In this document: positions 1-7,452 of the stretch, one piece after another
Position numbering within the stretch: the first letter of the stretch is position 1
Layout of the letters: each line of letters opens with the position of its first letter
Assembly: GCA_004366205.1 (NCBI GenBank)
Contig: SIRW01000108.1
Coordinates: 1 to 32,185, forward strand
Direction of reading: 5' to 3'
DNA: 32,185 nucleotides
DNA from: Actinomycetota bacterium
Lineage (GTDB): Bacteria; Actinomycetota; Acidimicrobiia; Acidimicrobiales; CADCSY01
Translations under genes and position numbers: made by a program
Notes under the pieces: model-generated
Seen by the model: only the letters and a program-made list of their open reading frames with translations
What the model was told of the DNA's origin: nothing
Databases searched by the model: none

Positions 1-748
1 GGTCCTGCTCGGCGATGGCCGCCTGCTCGCCCTCGGACAGCGTGTGGATGTGCAGCAGCAGGGCCTCTTCGATCTCGGTGCCGTCGAACAGGTTGCCCCG
101 GCTCGCGGTGGCGACCGCCGGGTGGTCGGGGAGCACGATGGCGGCGGCCAGGACGGTGCGGTCGTCGGGGGCGGCCAGCACCGGCCAGGTGTTCACGTTC
201 CGGCACCCCTCGGCGTCGAGCGGCGAGACGAAGCGCCCGTCGCTCGTGCGGATCAGGACGTTGGTGGACAGCAGCGAGCGGGTGAGGGCCTCGGCTCGGC
301 TGAGCGCTCCGGACTCCACCACCGCCGTGTGGTTCTCGATCCGGACGCGCACGAGCCAGCCCCGCCCCCGGCGCTCAGCCGTGACCGCGCCGGCGACCTC
401 GACGGGCCCGGCGGCGACCGTCACAGCGGAGGCCCGTGCAGCCTCCGGAGCGTCCCGGTCGGCCAGAGCCACCGGGGGCAGTGCCAGGCGGTATGGCTCG
501 GCGCGGTGGCCGGCGCCGGTGGCGACGAGGAAGCGCGCCTCGGCCTCGACGGTGGTGCCCGCCGCGGCGAGGAGGAGGCACTCGACCTGCACGTGGTCGA
601 AGGTCGAGCCGCTGCGGGCCGCGTACGCGGGCGGGTAGGCGATGCCGAAGGGGGTCGGGGTGGCGTTCTTCGTGGCGCCGGGCGTGTAGGGGTAGAGGGC
701 GTAGCCCTCGTAGAGAAGGGTGTCGACCAGTTCGTCGAGGGTGCTCAC
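1..748 (-). CDS. Hydrogenase-operon accessory protein, partial (3' end beyond window)
   Basis: Last visible gene of the hydrogenase operon. The GTG start at 748 overlaps the stop of the preceding gene (GTGA, 4 nt), and the frame stays open to the window edge (about 249 codons visible), so the C-terminus is missing. The N-terminus reads MSTLDELVDTLLYEGYALYP followed by YTPGATKNATPTPFGIAYPP. The rest looks like a soluble alpha/beta protein with no signal peptide, membrane segment or Cys cluster. I recall similar proteins beside group 1h hydrogenases in other actinobacteria, but I know of no assigned function. Its tight coupling to hhyS, hhyL and the NifU-like gene suggests a role in assembly or electron transfer of the hydrogenase; that is inference from position only. 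Confidence 0.8.
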   Translation of the reverse strand, partial: MSTLDELVDTLLYEGYALYPYTPGATKNATPTPFGIAYPPAYAARSGSTFDHVQVECLLLAAAGTTVEAEARFLVATGAGHRAEPYRLALPPVALADRDAPEAARASAVTVAAGPVEVAGAVTAERRGRGWLVRVRIENHTAVVESGALSRAEALTRSLLSTNVLIRTSDGRFVSPLDAEGCRNVNTWPVLAAPDDRTVLAAAIVLPDHPAVATASRGNLFDGTEIEEALLLHIHTLSEGEQAAIAEQD

Positions 749-1413
749 TGCGCGTACCGGTCGATGGAGTCGAAGAACTCGGCGATGGCCCGCTGGACCT
801 CGTCGCCGCCCGCGATCCCTCGCCAGCTCGACCGCACGAGACCGACGAGCTCGTAGCAGCGGTCGATCGGGACAAGGTGGTACCGGTAGGGCCGCACCCC
901 GCGGTGGACGAGCAGGGCCTCGATGTCGCGCTCGAGCCCGGCGAGCACCGGGTTGGCCGCCACCAGCGCGCCCCACGCATCGTCGTCGATCTGGCTCTCG
1001 GTGGGTCCGAGCGGGCTGGGGTAGATGGCGACGACCCGGCCGGCGGGCGACGAGACGAAGAAGAAGGCGAGTCCTACGGGGACAGCGAAGCGAGCCCACA
1101 GCTCGTCAGGGAGCCGGAAGTCGTTGAGCTGCAGCGAGCGCGAGCCGGTGACCCGGTAGCGGCCCTTGCCCAGCAACGTGATGGCGCAGGGGTCGCAGAC
1201 GCAGAGGATGCGGCGTTCGTGCGTGTCGAGGGCGTGGCGGTGGCCGCTGCCCATCTCACCGGAGCAGAACTCGCAGCGATCTGGCTGGGGGACGGCCTCG
1301 CTCGTGTCCCTGAGCTGCAGGCGGCGAAGCCGGTTGACCAGCGCCGCCCGGCTGGTGCCGGCAAGGTGGCGATGGCCGGTGAGTGGCGGTGCGTCCAGAC
1401 CGAACCCGCTCAT
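745..1413 (-). CDS. Cys-rich hydrogenase-associated protein (DUF5947-like)
   Basis: A 222-residue soluble protein whose ATG overlaps the stop of the NifU-like gene by 4 nt. It has a CxxC (Cys47, Cys50) followed by CxCxxC (Cys71, Cys73, Cys76), an arrangement suited to binding Zn or an FeS cluster. The remainder looks like one globular domain with a conserved-looking central part (residues about 85-190) and no membrane segment. It resembles the uncharacterised family I know as DUF5947, found next to group 1h hydrogenases; that assignment is from memory. Position between the NifU-like gene and another operon-specific gene suggests a part in hydrogenase cofactor assembly or electron transfer, but no activity can be read from the sequence. 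Confidence 0.8.
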   Translation of the reverse strand: MSGFGLDAPPLTGHRHLAGTSRAALVNRLRRLQLRDTSEAVPQPDRCEFCSGEMGSGHRHALDTHERRILCVCDPCAITLLGKGRYRVTGSRSLQLNDFRLPDELWARFAVPVGLAFFFVSSPAGRVVAIYPSPLGPTESQIDDDAWGALVAANPVLAGLERDIEALLVHRGVRPYRYHLVPIDRCYELVGLVRSSWRGIAGGDEVQRAIAEFFDSIDRYAQ

Positions 1414-2009
1414 GTCGCGCCGCCCGTCCGAGCGGGGCCTGCTTCCCCGCTCGTTGTGAGCGTCACGGGAACGGGACCGGAGGTCGGGGCGGCTCCGGCA
1501 AGGCCCTCCACCTCGATCCCGAGCAGGTCGGGGGCGGCGGCATCCAGGGCGTCGTGCACGGCCTGCTCGAGCGTCTGCCTCGAAGCTGGGCAGCCGTGGC
1601 AGGCGCCGAGCAGCCGCAATCGGGCGACATCGCCCTCGAGGCTGACGAGCTCGACCGCCCCTCCGTGCGAGGCCATGTACGGTCGTACCTCGTCGAGCGC
1701 TTCCTCGACCCGGGTGCGCAGATCGACGGGGTGCAGGCCGTGGACGAGCAGAACGCTGGCGACCACCCCATCGGCTGCCAGGTCGTGCACGACATCGCCG
1801 CCGGCGCGGCGCTCGATGAGGGCGACGATGCGTGCCAGTGCCTCGCCGTAGAGCTCCAGCAGGGTCGACACAACCTCTTCAGCCACGACTCGCGCCTCGA
1901 CGGCGGGCAACGCGGCGAGTCGGGCTAGCAGCGTCTCGAGGCGCTCGACGGTGGCGTCGGGCCCTCCGGGGAGCGCATCCCGCTCGACGGGCGCCCAGTC
2001 GTCGGTCAC
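1410..2009 (-). CDS. NifU C-terminal-domain protein of the hydrogenase operon
   Basis: A 199-residue protein. Residues about 98-165 match the NifU C-terminal (Nfu) FeS scaffold domain, with a helix ending VRPYMASHGG, then a beta hairpin and the cluster-binding GACHGCPAS motif (Cys137, Cys140). Nfu-type domains hold a labile [4Fe-4S] cluster at a dimer interface and pass it to target proteins. The N-terminal ~95 residues are helical and not typical of NifU. The gene lies 20 nt downstream of hhyL and overlaps the next gene by 4 nt. A dedicated FeS carrier fits the three clusters needed by HhyS; alternatively it could shuttle electrons. Domain call is firm, role is inferred. Confidence 0.9.
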   Translation of the reverse strand: MTDDWAPVERDALPGGPDATVERLETLLARLAALPAVEARVVAEEVVSTLLELYGEALARIVALIERRAGGDVVHDLAADGVVASVLLVHGLHPVDLRTRVEEALDEVRPYMASHGGAVELVSLEGDVARLRLLGACHGCPASRQTLEQAVHDALDAAAPDLLGIEVEGLAGAAPTSGPVPVTLTTSGEAGPARTGGAT

Positions 2010-2029
2010 GGCGATGGTGCCGGCACCTC

Positions 2030-3811
2030 CTAGGCGAGGCCCGTGGGCGTGTGCTGGATCCTGCGGACCCGGCCCTTGCCCGTATAGAGGTGCACCCCGC
2101 AGGGCAGGCAGGGATCGAAGCTGCGGACGGCCCGCATGAGGTCGATGCCCTTGAAGTCGTCGGGCCCATTCTCCTCGAAGATCGGGGTGTTCTGGCAGGC
2201 GTCCTCGTAGGGCCCGGGCGTGCCATGCCAGTCCCGCGAGCTAGCGTTCCAGGGCGTGGGCGGGTAAGGTTGGTAGTTCGCGATCTTGCCGCCCTCGATC
2301 ACCATGTGGTGCGAGAGCACGCCTCGGGCCGCCTCGTGGAACCCGACGCTGACGGCGTGGTCGGGCACCTTGAAGTCGTTCCACGACTTGGTGCGGCCCG
2401 CTTTGATCTCCGCTCGAGCTCGGTTGAGGCAGTGCAGCGCCACCAGCGCCGAGTACGCCTGGTGGTACGTCCGGGCGCGATCGCGCTCGATGGCGTTCGA
2501 CCACGGAGGGATCTTCCACTCGAGCTCGGTCTCGGGGTGGTTCGCCGTTCGTGGCAGCACCATCAGGATGGACTCACCGGTGGCTTTGGCGAAGCCGAAG
2601 TCGACCAGACCCGCCTTGGCCGTGACCCACTGCCGTGCGAAGGGACCGCCGCCGGTGTCGCATGCCACGTAGGTTCCGGTCCGCTCGTCGTAGATCCGGG
2701 GCGAGACCACCCAGGAGTACTTGTCGAGGAAGTCGCGGGCCTGGGGCTTGGGAATCGTGGTCTTGTTCCAGGGGTGGTGCTTGTCGACGGGGTTGCCCAG
2801 CGGATCGTGGGTGACGAAGGTCCGTTCACCCTCCCAGTCCTCGAAGTAGGCGCTGCCCAGCAGGATGCGGATCATGAGGTTGATCTCCACCAGATCGGTG
2901 GAGATCAGCTCGCCGTCGATGACCACCCCGGGCGTCACATAGCGGTGCCGGCCCCAGTCGGTCATCGACGCGTAGGAGTAGTCGGTGTAGTCGGGGTCGT
3001 CGAAAGATCCCCAGCAAACAAGGTCGGTGCGTCGGAACCCGACCTGCTCGTAGCCGGGGAGCGCCTCGTAGAAGAAGTCGTACAGGTCGTCGTGCATGGG
3101 CACGCTGCGCTTCACGTAGTCGATGTAGCGCATGAGCCGCACGTAGTAGTCCGTGAGCGTCTGGTGGGTGATGTCGGCCGCGCACCCACCGGGCATGATC
3201 GTGGAGGGGTGCGTGTGCCGGCCTCCGAACAGGCAGTACATCTCACGCGTGTAGCGGGCCACGTCGAGGGTCTCGAGGTAGAAGTCGCCGGTGAAGGGGT
3301 TGAGCGCCCGCATGATGTCCGCGATCGTGCGGTACCCATGAACGCTGGCGTGCTCGGCTGGTGTCTGCTCGGCCTTGGCCAGCACGCTCGGATTGGTCTC
3401 GGCGACCATCTGCTCGCAGAAGTCCACGTTGGCCATGCAGTCGTTGAAGATGGCGTGGTCGAACATGTAGTCCGCCGCCTCGGCCAGGTTGAAGGCCAGA
3501 TCGCCGAGGGCGGGCGGTCGCACGCCGTAGGCCATGTTCTGGTTCAGGCACGAGCACGTGCAGTGGTTGTCGCCGCAGATCCCACAGATGCGGCTGGTGA
3601 TGAAGTGGGCGTCGCGGGGATCGAGGCCCCGCATGAAGATGTCGAACCCCCGGAAGATCATCGAGGTGCTGTACGCGTTCAGCACCTGGCGGTTGGTGAA
3701 GTCGATCTCGGCGTGGATGCCCAGGCTCCCGACGATCCGGGTGATCGGGTCCCAGGACATCTCCTTGACCAGGACCTCCTGGTCTTCCGGCGGTCGTTCC
3801 CTGATCGCCAT
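2030..3811 (-). CDS. hhyL: [NiFe]-hydrogenase large subunit, group 1h
   Basis: Catalytic subunit that oxidises H2 at the NiFe(CN)2CO centre; 593 residues. The L1 motif RICGICGDNH holds Cys76 and Cys79, and the L2 motif DPCLPCGVH near the end holds Cys568 and Cys571, giving the four Ni/Fe thiolate ligands. Nineteen residues follow His574; in this superfamily such a tail is removed by a specific protease after metal insertion. The motifs and overall sequence fit the actinobacterial (1h, formerly group 5) class, which can scavenge atmospheric H2 in stationary-phase cells. The ATG is preceded by a GAGGGGGGGA ribosome-binding tract and lies 11 nt after hhyS. Oddity: the stretch after L1 reads NHCTCSCLNQ, with Cys84 and Cys88 beyond the Cys86 that I recall as usual for the family. 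No Tat signal is expected here. Confidence 0.96.
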   Translation of the reverse strand: MAIRERPPEDQEVLVKEMSWDPITRIVGSLGIHAEIDFTNRQVLNAYSTSMIFRGFDIFMRGLDPRDAHFITSRICGICGDNHCTCSCLNQNMAYGVRPPALGDLAFNLAEAADYMFDHAIFNDCMANVDFCEQMVAETNPSVLAKAEQTPAEHASVHGYRTIADIMRALNPFTGDFYLETLDVARYTREMYCLFGGRHTHPSTIMPGGCAADITHQTLTDYYVRLMRYIDYVKRSVPMHDDLYDFFYEALPGYEQVGFRRTDLVCWGSFDDPDYTDYSYASMTDWGRHRYVTPGVVIDGELISTDLVEINLMIRILLGSAYFEDWEGERTFVTHDPLGNPVDKHHPWNKTTIPKPQARDFLDKYSWVVSPRIYDERTGTYVACDTGGGPFARQWVTAKAGLVDFGFAKATGESILMVLPRTANHPETELEWKIPPWSNAIERDRARTYHQAYSALVALHCLNRARAEIKAGRTKSWNDFKVPDHAVSVGFHEAARGVLSHHMVIEGGKIANYQPYPPTPWNASSRDWHGTPGPYEDACQNTPIFEENGPDDFKGIDLMRAVRSFDPCLPCGVHLYTGKGRVRRIQHTPTGLA

Positions 3812-3822
3812 GGCTCCCCCCC

Positions 3823-4896
3823 TCAGGTGCGAGCGTAGTGGCGGGGCTGGTAGCCGGTCTCAAGCTGCCGCCCCCGCTTCCGCCACTTCGGCTCCTTGTC
3901 ACCGTGGCGGCGGATCTCCCAGTTGCGCAGAAACTTGTAGATAGGCCCATAGGTGAAACGGGCCGGAATGGTGGTCACCTTCGACTTTCGGGCGGCGTCC
4001 ATGAAGGGCAGGTAGAGGTCTGGGAAGCCCGGCATGGTGCAAGCCATGCAGATGCCGCCCACGTTCGGGCACCCCCCGATGCCGTTCACCCAGCCGCGGT
4101 AGGGGACGTTGCACTTCACCACCGGTCCCTCGCAACCGAGTTGGACGATGCAGCGATGGTCGCCGTGCTCTCGGGCGAAGTCCCCGTGTTCGTAGAACGC
4201 TGCGCGGTTGCAGCCCTCGTGAACGGTCCGGCCGAACAGCCACGCCGGGCGGAGGGCGTCGTCCAGCTCGATCGGTGGCGCGAGATCGACGAGCATGAGG
4301 GCGAGGTACAGCAGCACCTCGGTGGTGTTGTCGGGTTGGGCCGGGCAGCCCGGGATGTTGACGATGGGAATGCCCGCCTTGGACTTCCAGCGCCATCCGA
4401 GGTAGTCGGCGAGGCCCATGGCACCGGTGGGATTGTTCTTCATAGCGGGGATGCCACCGTAGGTGGCGCAGGTACCGACGGCGACGACCGCTGCCGCCTT
4501 GGGGGCCAACCGGTCGATCCAGGCGTTGGTGGTGATGGGCTGGCCGGTGACAGGGTCGGCGCCAATGGCGGCCCAGTGCCCCTCGCCGCTGAGCTCCTCG
4601 TTGGGGACCGAGCCCTCGAGCACGAGAATGAACGGGTCGAGCTTGCCTTCCTCGGCGTCGTACCAGGCCCGCATGAAGTCCTCGCCGTTCTCGTAGGCGA
4701 GCACCGGGTTGTGCACCACCACCTTGGGCATACCGGGGATGACCTGGTTGACGATGTCCTCCAGGCTCGGATTTGTGGCTGCCGTCATCGCCACCGAGTC
4801 GCCGTCGCAGCTGAGCCCAGTCGTCATCCAGATGACGTGGGCTGTGACACGCTCGGTTGCCTGCTGGTTGGGCACGAACTCAGCTTTCACTGCCAT
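3823..4896 (-). CDS. hhyS: [NiFe]-hydrogenase small subunit, group 1h
   Basis: FeS electron-relay subunit, 357 residues, partner of HhyL. No twin-arginine signal, so the enzyme should stay in the cytoplasm or on its inner membrane face. The proximal-cluster motif is Cys30-Asp-Gly-Asp33, so Asp33 replaces the usual second Cys; with Cys143 (GTCATYGG) and Cys184 (PGCPAQPD) this gives the 3Cys-1Asp site known from the Ralstonia actinobacterial-type enzyme. Distal ligands are His226, Cys229, Cys249 and Cys255. The medial site has Cys262, Cys276, Cys283 and Cys286, where standard enzymes have Pro in place of Cys276, so a [4Fe-4S] medial cluster is expected. The start has a strong AAAGGAGGAG site 4-5 nt upstream. 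A 229-nt leader separates it from the SIS gene. Confidence 0.96.
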   Translation of the reverse strand: MAVKAEFVPNQQATERVTAHVIWMTTGLSCDGDSVAMTAATNPSLEDIVNQVIPGMPKVVVHNPVLAYENGEDFMRAWYDAEEGKLDPFILVLEGSVPNEELSGEGHWAAIGADPVTGQPITTNAWIDRLAPKAAAVVAVGTCATYGGIPAMKNNPTGAMGLADYLGWRWKSKAGIPIVNIPGCPAQPDNTTEVLLYLALMLVDLAPPIELDDALRPAWLFGRTVHEGCNRAAFYEHGDFAREHGDHRCIVQLGCEGPVVKCNVPYRGWVNGIGGCPNVGGICMACTMPGFPDLYLPFMDAARKSKVTTIPARFTYGPIYKFLRNWEIRRHGDKEPKWRKRGRQLETGYQPRHYART

Positions 4897-5125
4897 GGCG
4901 CTCCTCCTTTCGGCTGCTCCGCGTCCTCATCGCTTCACGCGCCTCGGGGCGCGCCGACGTCAGAACGCGCCCGCCCCGAGTCCCCCTCGGGTCAGACCAA
5001 CCCGCTCCGGACGCAACCCCCGGTTCGGCCATGCACCCCCACCCCCCAGCGTTGGTCATGGCGCTCGCGGCTCCACCCCCGACCATAGACCCGGCACTCG
5101 ACGGGCGCAATGGGTGTGCACGGTT
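4897..5125 (-). promoter_or_regulatory. Intergenic leader of hhyS with mutually exclusive hairpins
   Basis: The largest gap in the hydrogenase operon, 229 nt between the SIS gene and hhyS. A 9-bp perfect stem joins 4943-4951 with 4972-4980 and can be extended by 3 bp after a bulge. The arm 4975-4980 can instead pair with 4986-4991 (CCCGAG/CTCGGG, 5-nt loop), which in the minus-strand transcript is made first. Two competing hairpins ahead of a strong ribosome-binding site could attenuate, process or stabilise the structural-gene message. I see no convincing -35/-10 pair and no U-tract. Structures are read by eye; function is inferred. Confidence 0.4.
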
Positions 5126-6379
5126 TCACGAGCAGCCGGCCAGGAGCTGCAACAGGAGGTGGTACTGGGTGGCCTGGGCTTCTTGGATCCGGGGGATGTA
5201 GTCGGCGTCGACCACGAGACTGCGGGTGCAGCAGCGGGCCTGCGGCCCGCCGCCGTAGCCCGAGAGTCCCACGGTGGCGATGCCGCGACGGTTCGCCTCG
5301 TCGACGGCGGCGAGCACGTTGCGGGACCGACCGCTCGTCGAGATGGCCACGACGACGTCTTCGGGCGCGCCGTGGGCGATCACCTGACGGGCGAACACGT
5401 TGTCGAACCCCACGTCGTTGCCTACCGCGGTCACGACGGCGGCGTCGCCGGTCAAGGCGAGCGCGGGCGCGGCAGCCCGCTCCGGACCGGCTGCAGTCAG
5501 GTCCGTCACCAAATCTTGCGCGTCGGTCGCCGAGCCGCCGTTGCCGAGGGCCAGGACCTTGCCGCCGGCTGCCAGTCGGTCGGTGACGAGTCGAGCGGCT
5601 GCGGCCAGGCCCGGGGGATCGCATGACGCCCACCGGACGGCGATGACGTCGGCTGCCTTCTGCAGTATCGACCGCTCGACTTCGGCGAGCACGGACTCGA
5701 GGTCGCGCTCGGCCTCTGCGAGGAACGGATAGAGGAAGCCGGACCTTCCTGGGTCGTGGGTGGGATGGGGCGGCCGTCCCTCGAGCAGGCCCTTGTGGTC
5801 GAAGAAGACGTGGACGAGTTCCCACAGCACGTGGTAGACGGTCTCGTGCACTTCCTGCACGACGAAGGGGTCGTCGCAGGGCACCGCGAAGTCGTGCTCG
5901 GCATCTGGTCCGGACCCCGTGCCACTCAGCCCGACCGTGAGCATGCCGAGGGCATCGGCGCGCGCGAGCGCGGCGGCGACGGCGGCCGTGCCGGGCTCCT
6001 CAGGACCGTGGACCATCCCGAGGGCGATGTCGGCGGGCCGGCCGCCCACCTCGAGCTGCCGGGCGAGGAAGCCCCCAGGGTCGCGGGCTTGTAGGATCGA
6101 GGTGCTGGGCCCGTCGTTCGGGAGCGCATGCGCGGGCAGAGCACGCTTGCCGACGATGACGGGATGCACGAACTCCACCGAGACGTGCTGGGCGTCGGTC
6201 GCCGCGGGGCCCACACCGAACGCAAGGAGGCGGCCGCCCATGGCGAAGCGTCGCGCCATCTGGTGGCAGACGCGGGCGAGCGCTCTGGAGTGCGTGGCGA
6301 AGAAGGCTCGCACGACCCGCTCGCGCTCGCGGTATCCCTCCTGCACGATGGTGTCGTCCGACGCGGCGGGCATCCTCAA
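5126..6379 (-). CDS. Tandem SIS-domain protein (two GmhA-like halves) in hydrogenase operon
   Basis: A 417-residue protein made of two phosphosugar-isomerase (SIS) domains, about residues 20-200 and 225-417, each like GmhA (sedoheptulose-7-phosphate isomerase, normally ~190 residues and tetrameric). The first half keeps residues matching E. coli GmhA His61 (His65), Glu65 (Glu69) and His180 (QEVH, His178) but has lost the GNGGS and STSG sugar-phosphate loops. The second half keeps GNGGS (279-283) and STSG (347-350), while the catalytic His is Gln402 and His61 is Asp289. A single composite active site is therefore plausible. No heptose or LPS genes are nearby; the gene sits between hypE and hhyS, so a role in hydrogenase maturation or physiology is inferred. 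The start is TTG overlapping the hypE stop (4 nt), or ATG at 6373. Confidence 0.88.
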   Translation of the reverse strand: MRMPAASDDTIVQEGYRERERVVRAFFATHSRALARVCHQMARRFAMGGRLLAFGVGPAATDAQHVSVEFVHPVIVGKRALPAHALPNDGPSTSILQARDPGGFLARQLEVGGRPADIALGMVHGPEEPGTAAVAAALARADALGMLTVGLSGTGSGPDAEHDFAVPCDDPFVVQEVHETVYHVLWELVHVFFDHKGLLEGRPPHPTHDPGRSGFLYPFLAEAERDLESVLAEVERSILQKAADVIAVRWASCDPPGLAAAARLVTDRLAAGGKVLALGNGGSATDAQDLVTDLTAAGPERAAAPALALTGDAAVVTAVGNDVGFDNVFARQVIAHGAPEDVVVAISTSGRSRNVLAAVDEANRRGIATVGLSGYGGGPQARCCTRSLVVDADYIPRIQEAQATQYHLLLQLLAGCS

Positions 6380-7452
6380 CAGATCCGCGGCAGTGGATCC
6401 CCGACGAGCATGTCCATGATGCGGGTCCCGCCGAACGCTGTCCGGACGAGCACCATCCCGGCCGGCTCGTCCCCCACGCGGCCGATCAAGGCGGCACCCG
6501 ATCCCGCCGGAAGGGCGCGCACGGCGTCGAGCGCCGCGTCGGCGACGGAGGGCGCGACCACGGCCACGAGGCGGCCCTCGTTGGCCACGTACATGGGGTC
6601 GATGCCCAGGATCTCGCAGGCGCCCTGCACCGCCGGGCGCACGGGGACGGCGGCCTCGTCAACGACGATGCCCACCCCAGCGGCGGCGGCGAGCTCGTTC
6701 AGTACCGTGGCGACCCCACCGCGCGTGGCGTCGCGCATGGCCCGGAGCTCGCTGCCGGCGGCGCCCAGTAGGGCGTCGGCCACTGGCCACAGCGGTGCGG
6801 TGTCCGAGACCACGTCGGCTTCGAGGTCGAGCTCGCCTCGGGCGAGCAGGATCGCCGTGCCATGGTCCCCGACGGGCCCCGACAGCAGGATCCGGTCACC
6901 GGGGCGGAGGTCCCGGCGTGCAAGGGCGGCGCGGCGGTCGAGCATGCCGACACCGGTGGTGGTGACGTACATGCCGTCGGCCTTGCCGCGCTCGACGACC
7001 TTGGTGTCGCCGGTGACGAGGCGCACACCCGCGACACGCGCGGCCGCGGCCATGGCATCGATCTCGCCGCTCAGGACGTTGGCGTCGAGGCCCTCCTCGA
7101 GCACGAGCGCTACGGCGAGTGCGGTGGGCCGTGCACCGCAAACGGCGAGGTCGTTGACGGTGCCGTTGACGGCGAGGGCGCCGATCGAGCCGCCTGGGAA
7201 CCGCAGCGGGCGCACGACGAAGGAGTCGGTGGTGAGCACCAGCTCCGTGTCGCCCAGTTCGATGCGCGCGCCGTCATCGAGCTCGGCGAGCGTGGCGTCG
7301 GCGAAGGCGGGGGCGATCATACCGGCAACCAGCGCCTGCGTGGCCTTCCCGCCCGCGCCGTGGGCCATGGTGATCGTGTCGTCCGCGAACCGGACGGGAC
7401 GGCGCCGGCGCTTCTCGATGCGCTCGAGCGCCTGCTGCTCGAGGTCGGTCAT
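6376..7452 (-). CDS. hypE: Hydrogenase maturation protein HypE
   Basis: HypE accepts the carbamoyl group from HypF on its C-terminal Cys and dehydrates it with ATP to a thiocyanate, the source of the cyanide ligands of the active-site iron. The 358-residue protein ends in the diagnostic PRIC (C-terminal Cys). It shows the PurM/AIR-synthase-like fold: a glycine-rich AHGAGGKA near residue 30, DSFVVRPLRFPGGSIG, VTGDTKVV and a RDATRGGVATVLNE segment. It has about 20 extra N-terminal residues relative to short homologues. The ATG overlaps the hypD stop by 4 nt, so HypD and HypE, which exchange the ligands, are translationally coupled. Confidence 0.96.
   Translation of the reverse strand: MTDLEQQALERIEKRRRRPVRFADDTITMAHGAGGKATQALVAGMIAPAFADATLAELDDGARIELGDTELVLTTDSFVVRPLRFPGGSIGALAVNGTVNDLAVCGARPTALAVALVLEEGLDANVLSGEIDAMAAAARVAGVRLVTGDTKVVERGKADGMYVTTTGVGMLDRRAALARRDLRPGDRILLSGPVGDHGTAILLARGELDLEADVVSDTAPLWPVADALLGAAGSELRAMRDATRGGVATVLNELAAAAGVGIVVDEAAVPVRPAVQGACEILGIDPMYVANEGRLVAVVAPSVADAALDAVRALPAGSGAALIGRVGDEPAGMVLVRTAFGGTRIMDMLVGDPLPRIC

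Noticed and set aside
1832-3838. Long plus-strand open frame of 668 codons
   Set aside because: It is antisense to hhyL, whose catalytic motifs are unmistakable; the product is Val/Gly/His-rich with no recognisable domain, as expected for a shadow frame in GC-rich DNA.
5126-6379. Plain annotation as sedoheptulose-7-phosphate isomerase (gmhA)
   Set aside because: Neither half keeps the complete GmhA active site, there are two domains, and no heptose or LPS genes are nearby.
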